From JBEEOW01 sp041191405 (GTDB lineage: Bacteria; Bacteroidota; Bacteroidia; Cytophagales; UBA9547), in assembly GCA_041191405.1 (NCBI GenBank), contig JBEEOW010000001.1:62001-126000 (forward strand): a stretch of 64,000 nucleotides of DNA, written 5' to 3'. Positions 7,485-17,945 of the stretch are shown in pieces. Each line of letters opens with the position of its first letter. Positions within the stretch are counted from its first letter, which is position 1. Both the position numbers and the translations under genes were made by a program. A model generated the notes under the pieces. It did not search any database. It was not told the origin of the DNA and saw only the letters and a program-made list of their open reading frames with translations.

Positions 7485-8273
7485 TTATGTCCAGTGTTCG
7501 TAAATTACTTTTCTAATTTCTTCTTGAGCAAATCCGCCTGCAATAATTTCTTTGCCAGATAAGTAGTTATTTCCACCTGAAAAATCACTTACTTTGCCAC
7601 CTGCTTCTTGAACAATTAAAATTCCCGCTGCAATATCCCAAGTTTTAAGATTGAATTCATAGTATGCATCAAATCGTCCACATGCAACATAGCATAAATC
7701 CACAGCTGCTGAACCAAATCTACGTAAGCCATGCGATTGCTCTTGTAAAGCACGCATTAAATCGAAATAACGTGGTCCACGGTCAAGTAAGGAGTAGGGG
7801 AAACCAGTACCAATCAATGCATTTTTCATTTCTTGTACTTTAGAAACTGAAATTTGCTTATCATTTAAAAATGCTCCTTCACCTTTTACAGCATAGAATA
7901 TTTCGTTTCTATTTGGTTCGTAAACAACACCGATTACTACTTCATTATCTTTAATTAAAGCCAAAGAAGTAGAAAATACAGGCAAACCATGTAAAAAATT
8001 TGTAGTTCCATCAAGAGGGTCAACAGCCCAATATAAATCAGGATTTTCTTTACTAATTGTACCTTCTTCAGTTAAAAATCCAGCTTCTGGTAAAATACTT
8101 GATAAGCCAGTTACAATTAACTTTTCAGCTTCTCTATCAACATACGAAACCAAATCTTTTGCTCCTTTGTATTCAATATGAGCAATATCAAAGTTGTCGG
8201 CTTCGTGTTTAATAAATTCTCCTGTACTTTTTGCTAACGCAACTACTTGTTCACAAATATTTTTTAAGTTCAT
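7485..8273 (-). CDS. suhB: inositol monophosphatase family protein
   Basis: A 262-aa Mg2+-dependent phosphatase of the IMPase/SuhB family, which hydrolyses inositol phosphates and related sugar or nucleotide phosphates. The metal-binding residues are clear: E69/E70 in LTEEG, then WAVDPLDGTTNF (D85, D88) and WDIAAG near residue 212. The length is normal for the family. It is 4 bases downstream of the LysM gene and 1 base upstream of the Cys-rich mini-protein gene, so all three are probably one transcript. Whether the substrate is inositol phosphate, a sugar phosphate or PAP cannot be decided from sequence. The extra insertions typical of CysQ are not evident. Confidence 0.88.
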   Translation of the reverse strand: MNLKNICEQVVALAKSTGEFIKHEADNFDIAHIEYKGAKDLVSYVDREAEKLIVTGLSSILPEAGFLTEEGTISKENPDLYWAVDPLDGTTNFLHGLPVFSTSLALIKDNEVVIGVVYEPNRNEIFYAVKGEGAFLNDKQISVSKVQEMKNALIGTGFPYSLLDRGPRYFDLMRALQEQSHGLRRFGSAAVDLCYVACGRFDAYYEFNLKTWDIAAGILIVQEAGGKVSDFSGGNNYLSGKEIIAGGFAQEEIRKVIYEHWT

Positions 8274-8277
8274 TTTC

Positions 8278-9702
8278 TTATCTTTTTGGTAATTCAGCTA
8301 AAATTCTTGCAGCTATAATTTCCATGTTATCTTTAAGTATTTGACCAATATTGTTTGAATTAGAATTATAATGTGTTATAATTCTGTGTCCTGCAACTTG
8401 TTTTCCTGATTTATCATAAATTGAGAAATGAGTTACAAAATTACGTTCGTAGTTTTGACGAGCTCTATCTAAACAGTGCTCATAATCAGTTTCTACCTCA
8501 AATTGGTTCACAAATATATAATAATCTGTGTGATATTTATTGTTGAAATAAGTGAAAAAGTTAGGGTCACGTACAGTTACTGCATAGTATTTTGCAGGGT
8601 TTTTAGCGTGTACCGCTCTTGATGTATTGGTTTGTGTTGGTTGTTGTTGAACTGCAGGTTTATCTTTCTCTTTATTAAATATATTAGAAACTCCATTTAC
8701 AGCATTGTTAATTCCATTTTTAACATCAGTTTTTAAATCTGTTTTTTGTTTTGGTTCAACTGGTTTTGGGTTGGCTTCTGTATAAATTACATCTTTGTAA
8801 TCGTAAGATACTGAGCTATATATACGGTTTAAGTCTGTCAATGAATCTCTAACTTGCCCACCCATTAGGTGTATGGTATTATAACCTTTTGGTTCAAGCA
8901 ATGTATTTAAACGTTTTCTAAATGCTTGACGAACTTTTTGCATTTCCATTTTTGATTGCTTCGAAATTTCCATGTCTGCATCTGACCAATATAAATGTGG
9001 GTCAAATGGAATTACAAGCACATTTGGAACGCTATTACTATAAACTACATTTGTGGTATCATCATTCGGACCTTCGCCTTGAGGAGCTTCTGAACTTGGT
9101 TTTGTATTGTCTTTAATTACAAGTTTGTTTGTATTTTCTTCTTTTGGTTTTGCAACTTGTTGAGCAACATCTTTAATTTTTACTTTGTCAGATTTAACAA
9201 TTATTTCTTGTCCAACTTTTAAGTCAGGTACATTCATCATCACTAAATCACTTACCGAAACTCCGTATTTTTTTGATAAACTATACATTGTTTCACCTGG
9301 TTGTACAGTATGGAAAGTTTTCCCGCCTTCTTCTCTGTCTGTTTTTACAACAACTTCGGTGTTAGGTTTAATTTCCGCAACTGGTGTTTCTGTTTTAGTT
9401 ACTGTAGTTGCTTTTTTCACTGCAGCAACTCTTGCAATATTCCAGTTTTCAATAGGTATTAAAATGATTTGACCAACTTTTAATCCATTGGTTAACTGCG
9501 GATTAATTTCTAAAAGGTCTTCTACATTTACTTTGTATTTTGTTGAAATGCCATAAATCGTTTCTCCTGGACTTACATTGTATTCAACATAAGTTTTACT
9601 ATCAACTTGCGTTACACCAGTTGAGTCAGCTTGTGAAGTTGAAGCAAAACTTGCAAAACAGAAGCATTGCAAAAAGAAAATAAGAATACTGATTTTTTTC
9701 AT
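8278..9702 (-). CDS. secreted protein with two LysM domains
   Basis: A periplasmic or wall-associated protein of about 474 aa. I take the ATG at 9702 as start because it gives a clean signal peptide (MKKISILIFFLQCFCFASFA); a TTG two codons upstream is possible. Two LysM domains that bind peptidoglycan GlcNAc chains follow. The first is near residues 40-85 (NVSPGETIYGISTKYKVNVE) and the second near 130-175 (TVQPGETMYSLSKKYGVSVS). The region after about residue 220 is not one I recognise; it includes a Gln/Thr-rich linker and a compact C-terminal part with YHTDYYIFVNQFEVETDY. It probably anchors an unknown activity to the wall. It is the first gene of the suhB operon. Confidence 0.85.
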   Translation of the reverse strand: MKKISILIFFLQCFCFASFASTSQADSTGVTQVDSKTYVEYNVSPGETIYGISTKYKVNVEDLLEINPQLTNGLKVGQIILIPIENWNIARVAAVKKATTVTKTETPVAEIKPNTEVVVKTDREEGGKTFHTVQPGETMYSLSKKYGVSVSDLVMMNVPDLKVGQEIIVKSDKVKIKDVAQQVAKPKEENTNKLVIKDNTKPSSEAPQGEGPNDDTTNVVYSNSVPNVLVIPFDPHLYWSDADMEISKQSKMEMQKVRQAFRKRLNTLLEPKGYNTIHLMGGQVRDSLTDLNRIYSSVSYDYKDVIYTEANPKPVEPKQKTDLKTDVKNGINNAVNGVSNIFNKEKDKPAVQQQPTQTNTSRAVHAKNPAKYYAVTVRDPNFFTYFNNKYHTDYYIFVNQFEVETDYEHCLDRARQNYERNFVTHFSIYDKSGKQVAGHRIITHYNSNSNNIGQILKDNMEIIAARILAELPKR

Positions 9703-9774
9703 TTCCAAAACACTAAATTATGTAGAGTGCAAATATAGGTAAAATTTAATTTTTTCTTAGTAAAATGAAATATT

Positions 9775-12700
9775 CTACCAGATAATTAGTTTTTGAACAC
9801 CTACTTTGTTGTTATCTTTTAAAGTAACAATATAAAGTCCTTTTTGCCAAGAATCTAGGTTTAATTTAATGTTATCTTCCGAAATATTTCCAGAGTAAAC
9901 AATTTCACCTGTAATGTTTGAAATAGAAATTTCCATAGCATTTGTACTTGGATTTTGAATTAAAACTTCATTTTGGGCAGGATTAGGGAACATACCAAAT
10001 GTGATAGTTTCTAATTTTTCAATGCCTTGTAAAGGATTAATTTTATTGGTTAACAAACAAAATGTTTTTTCAGCACTGTTTGCAACCAATATTTCAGGTC
10101 TGTCGTCATTATTTACATCAACAACAGCCACATCATTAGGCGATTTTCCTGTTGAAAAATCTATTTTTGCACCAAAATAACCTGTATTTAAAATACCATT
10201 TTTACCATTATTTTTAAATACACTTACTGTGTTTGAAACATAATTTGCCGAAATTAATTCAGGTGAAGCATCGCCATCAACATCTGCAATTGCCAATGCA
10301 ACAGGGGCAACACCAGCATTTAATTGAAAACTTGTACCAAATGATGAACTAGAAAATTCAGATCCATTTACATAGTTGTTTGGTAAAACATACACTTTAT
10401 CATCGCCACTTGATGCTATAAATACATCTTTTTTGCCATCATTATTGATGTCGTAAGTTATCACATCAGAAGGGGAATTTGAGATTGTAATTTGAAATGG
10501 AGACATGAAGCTGTTTTCATTTACCGTTCCAGATAAACCTTTGTTTATGAAAAAATACAATGCATTTTTATTGGTTGAAAATGCTATAATATCTTGAAAA
10601 CCATCATTGTTTAAATCTGATGTAGTAGTTTGATTAACATATTCTGGACTTAAAATATCAGTAGTTTTTGGGAAAATGTTTCCATCAAATAGACTAGAAC
10701 TTGTACTTAAGTTTTTATAAACAGAAATTCCGTTTGCGTTATTTAATGCTGTTCCGTTTAAAGGAGCAATTATATCATTTTTACCGTCTAAATCAATATC
10801 AACAGTTTGGAAATATGCTGGAAATTTAGAGTTAACTAAGTCGATTCTGCTTGAAAAATTGTCAGTTAGAAGAGTGTCAGTTGTAGTTTCATTTTTTAAT
10901 AACGACATGTTTAATGCATTGTTATTCAACCATAAAAAGTCAACTTTGTTGTCTCCATCTAAATCTGCACTGTTTACATATGCACTTCTTACGGTACCAA
11001 CATTTACTTTTTTAGCAAAAGTGTTAGTGTCAATAAAATTTCTTTTCGACACATTTTTAAATAAAGCAATACCTTGGTCAAAGTTTGAAACTGCTACATC
11101 GGTCTGACCATCATTATCAAAATCACTTACAGTTAAATTAGAAACAATTCCTGTAGTTTTATAGAATATCGGACTTCCATACGAATTTTTATCAATACTT
11201 CCTCCACCATCAAATGTAGTATAAAGTGCAGATTCTGAGTTTATTTGATAGCCATTTATGTTTAAAGTAATAGCTCCAGAAACAATTCCATGAGGCATTT
11301 TAAATTTTATTAAAGAATCATTTACAGATAAGATAGGGGCATTGACAGTACCAAGTCTGATGCTTGTTTTTGCTAAATTATTTCCTAAATTTTTACCAAT
11401 TAAACTCAATGTATCATCAAATTTGGCTACAGTTTTTGAGAATGATTTAATTGAAGGAATACCACTTTGAATTGAGAAAGGTATAATTTGACTTAAAGCA
11501 CCTGTTGCTGAAAATGTAATTTTAGCTTCAATATTTTGAGTAGTATTGTTTCCATTAAATTGAACCCAAACCGTATCTGTACCTACACTGTCAATTAATG
11601 AGTTATTCAACGTTAAAGTTGAATTGCTAAAACTTCCATTTTCTAAAGTATCAATTTTTAATGCAGTATTATTAGAAACAATATTTAATAAGCTACCATT
11701 GAGTCTGTTAGCTTTTAAAATAATCATGCTTTTTGAAGATGATTTGTTAAGGTTTACAGTAATATTCTTATTGGGAATTTGTAAAAAACTTATACTTGCA
11801 CCTCTTGTATTTCTTAAAATCGTAGCTGATTTTGTACTTGCACTTATTGAAATAATATCTGGTCGACCATCTAAGTCTAAGTCAGCAGTAGTGAGTGCAA
11901 AAGGTTGTGTATTAACTGTAAAGTCAACTTTAGCTTGTACTGTGCTGGATGTAATTTGATTGCCCGTATTTGTATTATTTTGGAATACTGAAATCGTATT
12001 TGCTGTAAAATTTGCAACAGCCCAATCAACTTTATCATCACCATTAAAATCATTAATTGCCACCCCTCTAGGGAAAATACCTGTTTGTAAATCAACTTTA
12101 GTGAAGTTATTTGAAATAACAGACATTGAAACACTATTCTGATTTACACAAAGGATTTGTTTGTGACCTGTTTTGTTTACATAAGCTGTTGTTAAATGAT
12201 ATGGATTATTACCTACAGCTACTGTATTTAATTTGTAAATTGTGTCATTTATAACATTAACATTAGGTTTTGAAGTTAAAATTGAAACAGAATTATCATT
12301 AAAATTAGCTGTAGCAATGTCTAAATAACCTAAATTAAAATCTAAAATAACTACAGAATTTGGTTGTTTCCCTACTGCAAAATCAATTTTATTAGCAAAT
12401 GAAAAACTATTTATTGAGTTATATACTACATTTGATTTTAAAACAGAAACTGTACTTGCCCCATAATTTGCAACTACAATATCCAATTTGTAATCAAAAT
12501 TTATGTCTGCAATTGCTAAACTTTTAGGAGTTTGACCAACATTGAAATCAACTTTTGTAGCAAATGAAGTTTGATTTAAATAACCTTTTCTTGTAATATT
12601 TTTAAAAATAGAAACTGAACCTGTACCTGATCCTGAGTTTACAACCACTAAATCTAATTTTCCATCAGCATCAATATCAGCACTTTCAATAGCGTTTGGT

Positions 12701-13248
12701 GATAAACCAGTTTTTAATCTTGCAACTTGAACAAATTTATTACTTTCTATTTTTCCTGAGGAATTTAAATTTGAAAAAATATATACCGATGAATCTATTG
12801 AACATGTAAAGGCAAGATCAATAGTTCCGTTTTCGTCAAAATCTCCTTTAGTAACTGCTGTTGGAGTAAAATCTAATGAAATATCAGTTCTTTCTGAAAA
12901 TGAAGTTGTTGCAATGTTTCCTGTGCTAGGTAATACTGCATTAAAGGTAATCGGGTCTGAAACTGTTAATCCTAAAGCACTTGTTATAAATTCACCATAA
13001 CTTGCACCAACGGGAACTAGAACACTATAAAGTCCATCTTTATCTGGACCAGTATATGTAGTTTTTACCGGACCAAAGAAGATATTATTGTTAGCTTTCA
13101 AAGGTACAATATTACCTATATTAGCTGTCATACTTCCCAATGCAGGTACTTTAGTAGTTATGGTTGGTGTAATATAAAATTGGGCATTCACATTTAAACT
13201 AGAAATACTAGTTAAAATACCAATTATGAGTGATTTATATTTTTTCAT
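9775..13248 (-). CDS. large secreted FG-GAP/VCBS beta-propeller protein with T9SS sorting domain
   Basis: A 1157-aa surface or secreted protein. A signal peptide (residues 1-22, ending VNAQ) is followed by many FG-GAP/VCBS-type repeats of the form 'aDidADGKLDLVVVNSGSGTGSVSIFKN' spread over residues 120-480 and 700-1060. Their DxDxDG loops suggest calcium-binding beta-propellers. Between them (about 490-690) lies a beta-rich, IPT-like or Ig-like region. The last 80 residues (FGMFPNPAQNEVLIQNP ... KGLYIVTLKDNNKVGVQKLIIW) are a type A T9SS C-terminal sorting domain. The start overlaps the stop of the EEP nuclease gene by one base (TAATG), so translation is probably coupled. Such proteins are usually adhesins or carrier scaffolds. 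Confidence 0.88.
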   Translation of the reverse strand: MKKYKSLIIGILTSISSLNVNAQFYITPTITTKVPALGSMTANIGNIVPLKANNNIFFGPVKTTYTGPDKDGLYSVLVPVGASYGEFITSALGLTVSDPITFNAVLPSTGNIATTSFSERTDISLDFTPTAVTKGDFDENGTIDLAFTCSIDSSVYIFSNLNSSGKIESNKFVQVARLKTGLSPNAIESADIDADGKLDLVVVNSGSGTGSVSIFKNITRKGYLNQTSFATKVDFNVGQTPKSLAIADINFDYKLDIVVANYGASTVSVLKSNVVYNSINSFSFANKIDFAVGKQPNSVVILDFNLGYLDIATANFNDNSVSILTSKPNVNVINDTIYKLNTVAVGNNPYHLTTAYVNKTGHKQILCVNQNSVSMSVISNNFTKVDLQTGIFPRGVAINDFNGDDKVDWAVANFTANTISVFQNNTNTGNQITSSTVQAKVDFTVNTQPFALTTADLDLDGRPDIISISASTKSATILRNTRGASISFLQIPNKNITVNLNKSSSKSMIILKANRLNGSLLNIVSNNTALKIDTLENGSFSNSTLTLNNSLIDSVGTDTVWVQFNGNNTTQNIEAKITFSATGALSQIIPFSIQSGIPSIKSFSKTVAKFDDTLSLIGKNLGNNLAKTSIRLGTVNAPILSVNDSLIKFKMPHGIVSGAITLNINGYQINSESALYTTFDGGGSIDKNSYGSPIFYKTTGIVSNLTVSDFDNDGQTDVAVSNFDQGIALFKNVSKRNFIDTNTFAKKVNVGTVRSAYVNSADLDGDNKVDFLWLNNNALNMSLLKNETTTDTLLTDNFSSRIDLVNSKFPAYFQTVDIDLDGKNDIIAPLNGTALNNANGISVYKNLSTSSSLFDGNIFPKTTDILSPEYVNQTTTSDLNNDGFQDIIAFSTNKNALYFFINKGLSGTVNENSFMSPFQITISNSPSDVITYDINNDGKKDVFIASSGDDKVYVLPNNYVNGSEFSSSSFGTSFQLNAGVAPVALAIADVDGDASPELISANYVSNTVSVFKNNGKNGILNTGYFGAKIDFSTGKSPNDVAVVDVNNDDRPEILVANSAEKTFCLLTNKINPLQGIEKLETITFGMFPNPAQNEVLIQNPSTNAMEISISNITGEIVYSGNISEDNIKLNLDSWQKGLYIVTLKDNNKVGVQKLIIW

Positions 13249-14054
13249 TATATTTCAAAGTTAAAGTAAACTGGAAGGTGATCTGAAATTTTTCTTGCTT
13301 CGGGTAAATTTGTAAACTCTTTTGAGAAATCAATAATTCCAGTAGATATTATTTTTATAACCTCTTTTTCATAGAAAATATTGTCATACGGATTTGCCAA
13401 ATTACCATCTGGTTTTGGTTTCATGCGTAAAGTAGTTTTTTGATTTTCTAAAGCTACATAAAAACCTCTATTTTTAAGATTATTAAAACTTTTATCTTGG
13501 TGTTTTAAATTAAAATCTCCCATTAAAAGTAAATTTTCTGAATCGTGAATACTATCTAATTTATATAAATATTGACATTCAAGTGCAGGCTTTTTTACTG
13601 ATGGCACCGCATGAATGGTAGAAAGTAAAAAAGTTTTGTTTTGTTTGGTTTTAAATTTGGCTAAAAATGGTTCTCTACCAATTTGCGTATCTAAGTTCTT
13701 CTCAAGAAATCCTCTTCCAATTGCAGTTAATTTGCTGGTTTTAAACAAAAAAGCATAACGTTCGCTACCTGCACCGTTAGTTGGGTCGGAGAGTAGGTAA
13801 TCCCATTTTGCACCAGTTCTATTTAGCTCATCAGCAAGTTTTGCAACCGCTTGTGAACCAAAATCACTTGCCGAAACTTCCTGAATAGCAACTACATCTG
13901 CATCTTTTAGTTGTTTGGCAATAAATAAAATTTCTTCTGCACTTTTTGATTTACCAAAATTACATAGATTCCATGTTACAAGTTTTATTTGCTGAGCAAA
14001 ACTTGTAAAGCTTGAAATTATAAATACAAATACAATTAAATGTTTTAACTTCAT
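13248..14054 (-). CDS. secreted endonuclease/exonuclease/phosphatase (EEP) family protein
   Basis: A 268-aa protein with a signal peptide (MKLKHLIVFVFIISSFTSFA) and the DNase I-like EEP fold. Seen motifs are TWNLCNFG (metal-site Asn), VVAIQEVS (catalytic Glu), STIHAV, MGDFNLK (Asp/Asn), and SDHLPVYF (the general-base Asp-His). Together these support a Mg2+-dependent phosphodiesterase, most likely a periplasmic or extracellular nuclease that breaks down DNA for nutrient use. It has no T9SS sorting domain. It is translationally coupled to the downstream FG-GAP/T9SS protein by a TAATG overlap. The upstream spacer carries the heptamer array. A sphingomyelinase-like role cannot be excluded. Confidence 0.85.
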   Translation of the reverse strand: MKLKHLIVFVFIISSFTSFAQQIKLVTWNLCNFGKSKSAEEILFIAKQLKDADVVAIQEVSASDFGSQAVAKLADELNRTGAKWDYLLSDPTNGAGSERYAFLFKTSKLTAIGRGFLEKNLDTQIGREPFLAKFKTKQNKTFLLSTIHAVPSVKKPALECQYLYKLDSIHDSENLLLMGDFNLKHQDKSFNNLKNRGFYVALENQKTTLRMKPKPDGNLANPYDNIFYEKEVIKIISTGIIDFSKEFTNLPEARKISDHLPVYFNFEI

Positions 14055-14076
14055 TATCAGTTTTTTTAAATTACTT

Positions 14077-15178
<1,102 letters not shown>

Positions 15179-15334
15179 AATACAAATATAACCAAACATG
15201 CCAAATGTAACAATACAATGTTAAATATTGCATTATTTTAATTGAGTTTAAAGTATGTCTTAAGATTTTAGACTTTAAAATTTTTATAAAAATATTTTAT
15301 TCCATGTTTTCAGTAGCTTCGTTTTTTATTCCTT

Positions 15335-16369
15335 TTAGGAAGGCAATTGATTTTTGACAATTCTATCAAAATCACTTTCAAACAATTGGTCTTGTATAAT
15401 TCTGTATTTTTCAAATTCACTTTCTGCGTGGGCTTTTGCTATTTCGGCTGTTACTTTTCCTGCATTTTGTAAAATTTCTCTATCAGTTGCTTCAATAAAT
15501 TTGTTTAAGCGACTTTCCCAGTCTTCCATTGTCATCGGGATTTGACGGATTGCCATATCTTCTGCAATATCTAAATAAGCCGAAACCAAACGTTGCAATT
15601 GTTGCACTTCGTTTTCGGATAAGTAGTTTTTGGCTACATTCACATCAAATTTTTGAATTTTTCCATTTGGTGCATCTTTCCATGTGGTCAATCCCATATT
15701 TTCTTTTTGGTGATCTGCTCTATTTACAATAACTTCTGCAGCTGTTTGCCCATGAATTGCCCAATGCAATTTGTTTTGAACTGTAGCAAAAAATCGCTGT
15801 GTTGCACTTGCTGTAACATCATAATCAATAGAGGTACTATAAATGTCTGTAATTTTTTGATAAAATTTACGCTCACTTAAGCGTATTTCTCTAATTCGCT
15901 GAAGTTGTTCTTCAAAGTATTTTTTGCCAAGGATAGTGCCATCATTTTTTAAACGCTCATCATCCATTGCAAAACCCTTAATTGTAAACTCTTGCACTAT
16001 TTGTGTTGCCCATTTTCTGAATTGAATAGCTCTTTCAGAATTTACTTTGTAACCAACTGCAATAATTGCTGATAGATTATAATGCTTAGTATTGTAGTTT
16101 TTACCATCTGAGGCAGTTATCCGGAAATTCCGGATAACTGAATCTTCTTGTAACTCATTGTCTATTAATATTTTTTGAAGATGTTCGTTAATTGTTCTTA
16201 CATTTACGTCGTAAAGAGTCCCCATCATTTTTTGTGATAGCCAAATATTTTCATCTGCATAAATTGCTTCTACGCCACCTTCTCCAGTAGCTGCAATAAA
16301 AGTTAAATATTCAGCTGTTGACGAACGAGTTATTGATTTTTCAATATTATTATTTTTCTTTTTACTCAT
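15335..16369 (-). CDS. RhuM-family protein (virulence protein RhuM, PF13310-like)
   Basis: A 344-aa protein matching the RhuM family over nearly all its length. Seen are WLSQKMMGTLYDVNVRTIN (a KilA-N/ANT-like N-terminal DNA-binding region), EDSVIRNFRITASDGKNYN, YNLSAIIAVGYKVNSERAI, and RKWATQIVQEFTIKGF. It then has an insert and the helical RFFATVQNKLHWAIHGQTAAEVI stretch. RhuM was named in a Salmonella pathogenicity island and the family is common on genomic islands. Its biochemical role is not settled. The N-terminus begins with a short basic segment (MSKKKNNN). The gene stands alone between low-complexity spacers, which suits an acquired accessory gene. Confidence 0.85.
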   Translation of the reverse strand: MSKKKNNNIEKSITRSSTAEYLTFIAATGEGGVEAIYADENIWLSQKMMGTLYDVNVRTINEHLQKILIDNELQEDSVIRNFRITASDGKNYNTKHYNLSAIIAVGYKVNSERAIQFRKWATQIVQEFTIKGFAMDDERLKNDGTILGKKYFEEQLQRIREIRLSERKFYQKITDIYSTSIDYDVTASATQRFFATVQNKLHWAIHGQTAAEVIVNRADHQKENMGLTTWKDAPNGKIQKFDVNVAKNYLSENEVQQLQRLVSAYLDIAEDMAIRQIPMTMEDWESRLNKFIEATDREILQNAGKVTAEIAKAHAESEFEKYRIIQDQLFESDFDRIVKNQLPS

Positions 16370-16585
16370 TTTTTCCTTTTTGTTATCATAAGTAAGCTAT
16401 ATATTCCAATTAAATATAAATATTTCTACATATTTTCTAATCAAATATAATAATTCTGACTCAATAAAGAATTATTTTAATTGAGTTTAAAAAGAGATTT
16501 AAGATTATAGATGTAAGATTTGAGACTAAAAAAGTTTGAATAATTTTCGTTCTATTTCGAAAACTCAGTAATCCTCACATTTCTT

Positions 16586-17020
16586 TTATTGTTCTTTTAT
16601 TTCAATTTTAATTTCTGTTCCATCGGGTAAATCCATTATTTGTTTTGCTAAATTTCCTGAAAAACTAATTTGTTCTAGTTGGTTAATTTTACTTATATTT
16701 TCCCCTTCATATTTTCCACCAAGAACTCCAGGTAACTTTAAACAATATTTTTCACCTTCCATTAATTCTCCAACTTTTTCTTTAGCAATTATAATTAAAT
16801 TAATCATCTCCCAATCCTCAATAAATTCTGAATCGTTCAATAATTTTTGATAGTCTGATTGTGTGTTTGCTATTTTTTCACAGTACAATTCTTCTGGGCA
16901 GATTCTCCAAATCTCATTTTCTTTTGATTGGAAAATAATATTTCCAAAATCATTATTTTGTATAATCTCTTTTGCTGTTACATCACACCAGTTCCAAGCT
17001 TTATTTATTTCAGTAAGCAT
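16586..17020 (-). CDS. DUF1851 / T6SS immunity Tdi1-like domain protein
   Basis: A 144-aa soluble protein resembling the DUF1851 (Tdi1 C-terminal) family. Key stretches are INKAWNWCDVTAKEII, NDFGNIIF, EIWRICPEELYCEKIAN, LPGVLGGKYEGENI and ISFSGNLAKQIMDLPDGT. Named members are immunity proteins for the T6SS ADP-ribosyltransferase toxin Tde/Tre-like effectors, but many stand alone. I use the ATG at 17020, where the conserved domain begins; an upstream TTG (17053) in the same frame would add 11 residues. No toxin is seen beside it, although the RhuM gene is 216 bp downstream on the same strand. An orphan immunity gene is the best guess. Confidence 0.65.
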   Translation of the reverse strand: MLTEINKAWNWCDVTAKEIIQNNDFGNIIFQSKENEIWRICPEELYCEKIANTQSDYQKLLNDSEFIEDWEMINLIIIAKEKVGELMEGEKYCLKLPGVLGGKYEGENISKINQLEQISFSGNLAKQIMDLPDGTEIKIEIKEQ

Positions 17021-17113
17021 CTGTTTAATTTTTTTGTAATTAACTTTATTCAAGGTAATTAAACTTGTATTAATTGGTTATTTTCTATTTCAAAACTTGC
17101 CTATATTCCAATC

Positions 17114-17866
17114 TTATTTCTTAGAAGAATACTTCTTAATTAATTCTAATTTATTTCTATTAAAAGAATGTATCTCAGCATAAAGACCATCGAATTGAAA
17201 ATGTTTTGATAGATTATAAAATAATTTTTCAGCTTTCTTATCACCACCTAATGCTAAATATAATAACTCATCACTTAAATGTATTAATGATTCACCCCCT
17301 TGATTCTTATTAAATTTATCAAGATTTTTATTATACTGTTTTTTAAATATTTCAAAATCAGAATAAACCTTTTTCTTCATAAATTCTTTTATTACTGGAG
17401 TTTTAAATAAATAAGCAATTGGTTTAATTGTAATTCCATTTAAACTTAGGGATATTTTTGTTTCAAATAGATTATAATCATTTGCATTCCATTCTTTGCT
17501 CTCCATATCAATCAATTTGATTTTATATTGAACATTAATTATCGAATCAGAAATAGTTAAGATATATCTTTCATCAAGTTCTTCTTGAAACAAACTATCT
17601 GATTTTAAAACTATTTTTCCAGTTTTTGAATTTTTTATAAAAAATGTTAGAACAGATATTTTTGAATTCGACAATGCGGTATCTATTTGAGCATATATTT
17701 CATATGGCTGTTTAATACCTGTATTCATAAGTTTAGAATTATTGGTATAAAGCTGAACACTGTCTTGGAAATTATTTTCATTAGCAAAAACTCTATCAAG
17801 TGGTATAAATAGAGTTATAAAAATAAAAAGAACAACTTTTCCACACATCTGAAATTTAGTTTCCAT
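17114..17866 (-). CDS. secreted protein of unknown function
   Basis: A 250-aa protein that I cannot place in a family. The N-terminus has a hydrophobic segment typical of a signal peptide (CGKVVLFIFITLFIPLDRVFA) after six leading residues, so an alternative start at Met7 is possible. The mature part contains a beta-rich middle (about 85-165) with KIVLKSDSLFQEELDERY, then a Lys/Phe-rich helical C-terminus ending KKYSSKK. It has no lipobox and no sorting domain. Its neighbours are the Tdi1-like gene (94 bp downstream) and an alpha/beta hydrolase upstream. AT content and Asn/Lys-rich composition match the accessory-looking genes beside it. Confidence 0.65.
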   Translation of the reverse strand: METKFQMCGKVVLFIFITLFIPLDRVFANENNFQDSVQLYTNNSKLMNTGIKQPYEIYAQIDTALSNSKISVLTFFIKNSKTGKIVLKSDSLFQEELDERYILTISDSIINVQYKIKLIDMESKEWNANDYNLFETKISLSLNGITIKPIAYLFKTPVIKEFMKKKVYSDFEIFKKQYNKNLDKFNKNQGGESLIHLSDELLYLALGGDKKAEKLFYNLSKHFQFDGLYAEIHSFNRNKLELIKKYSSKK

Positions 17867-17945
17867 AAATTATATGATTTCAATCTTATATTTATTTATG
17901 ATTATTAATTTTTATAATTTAAATATTCCAATTAACATATTCCTT

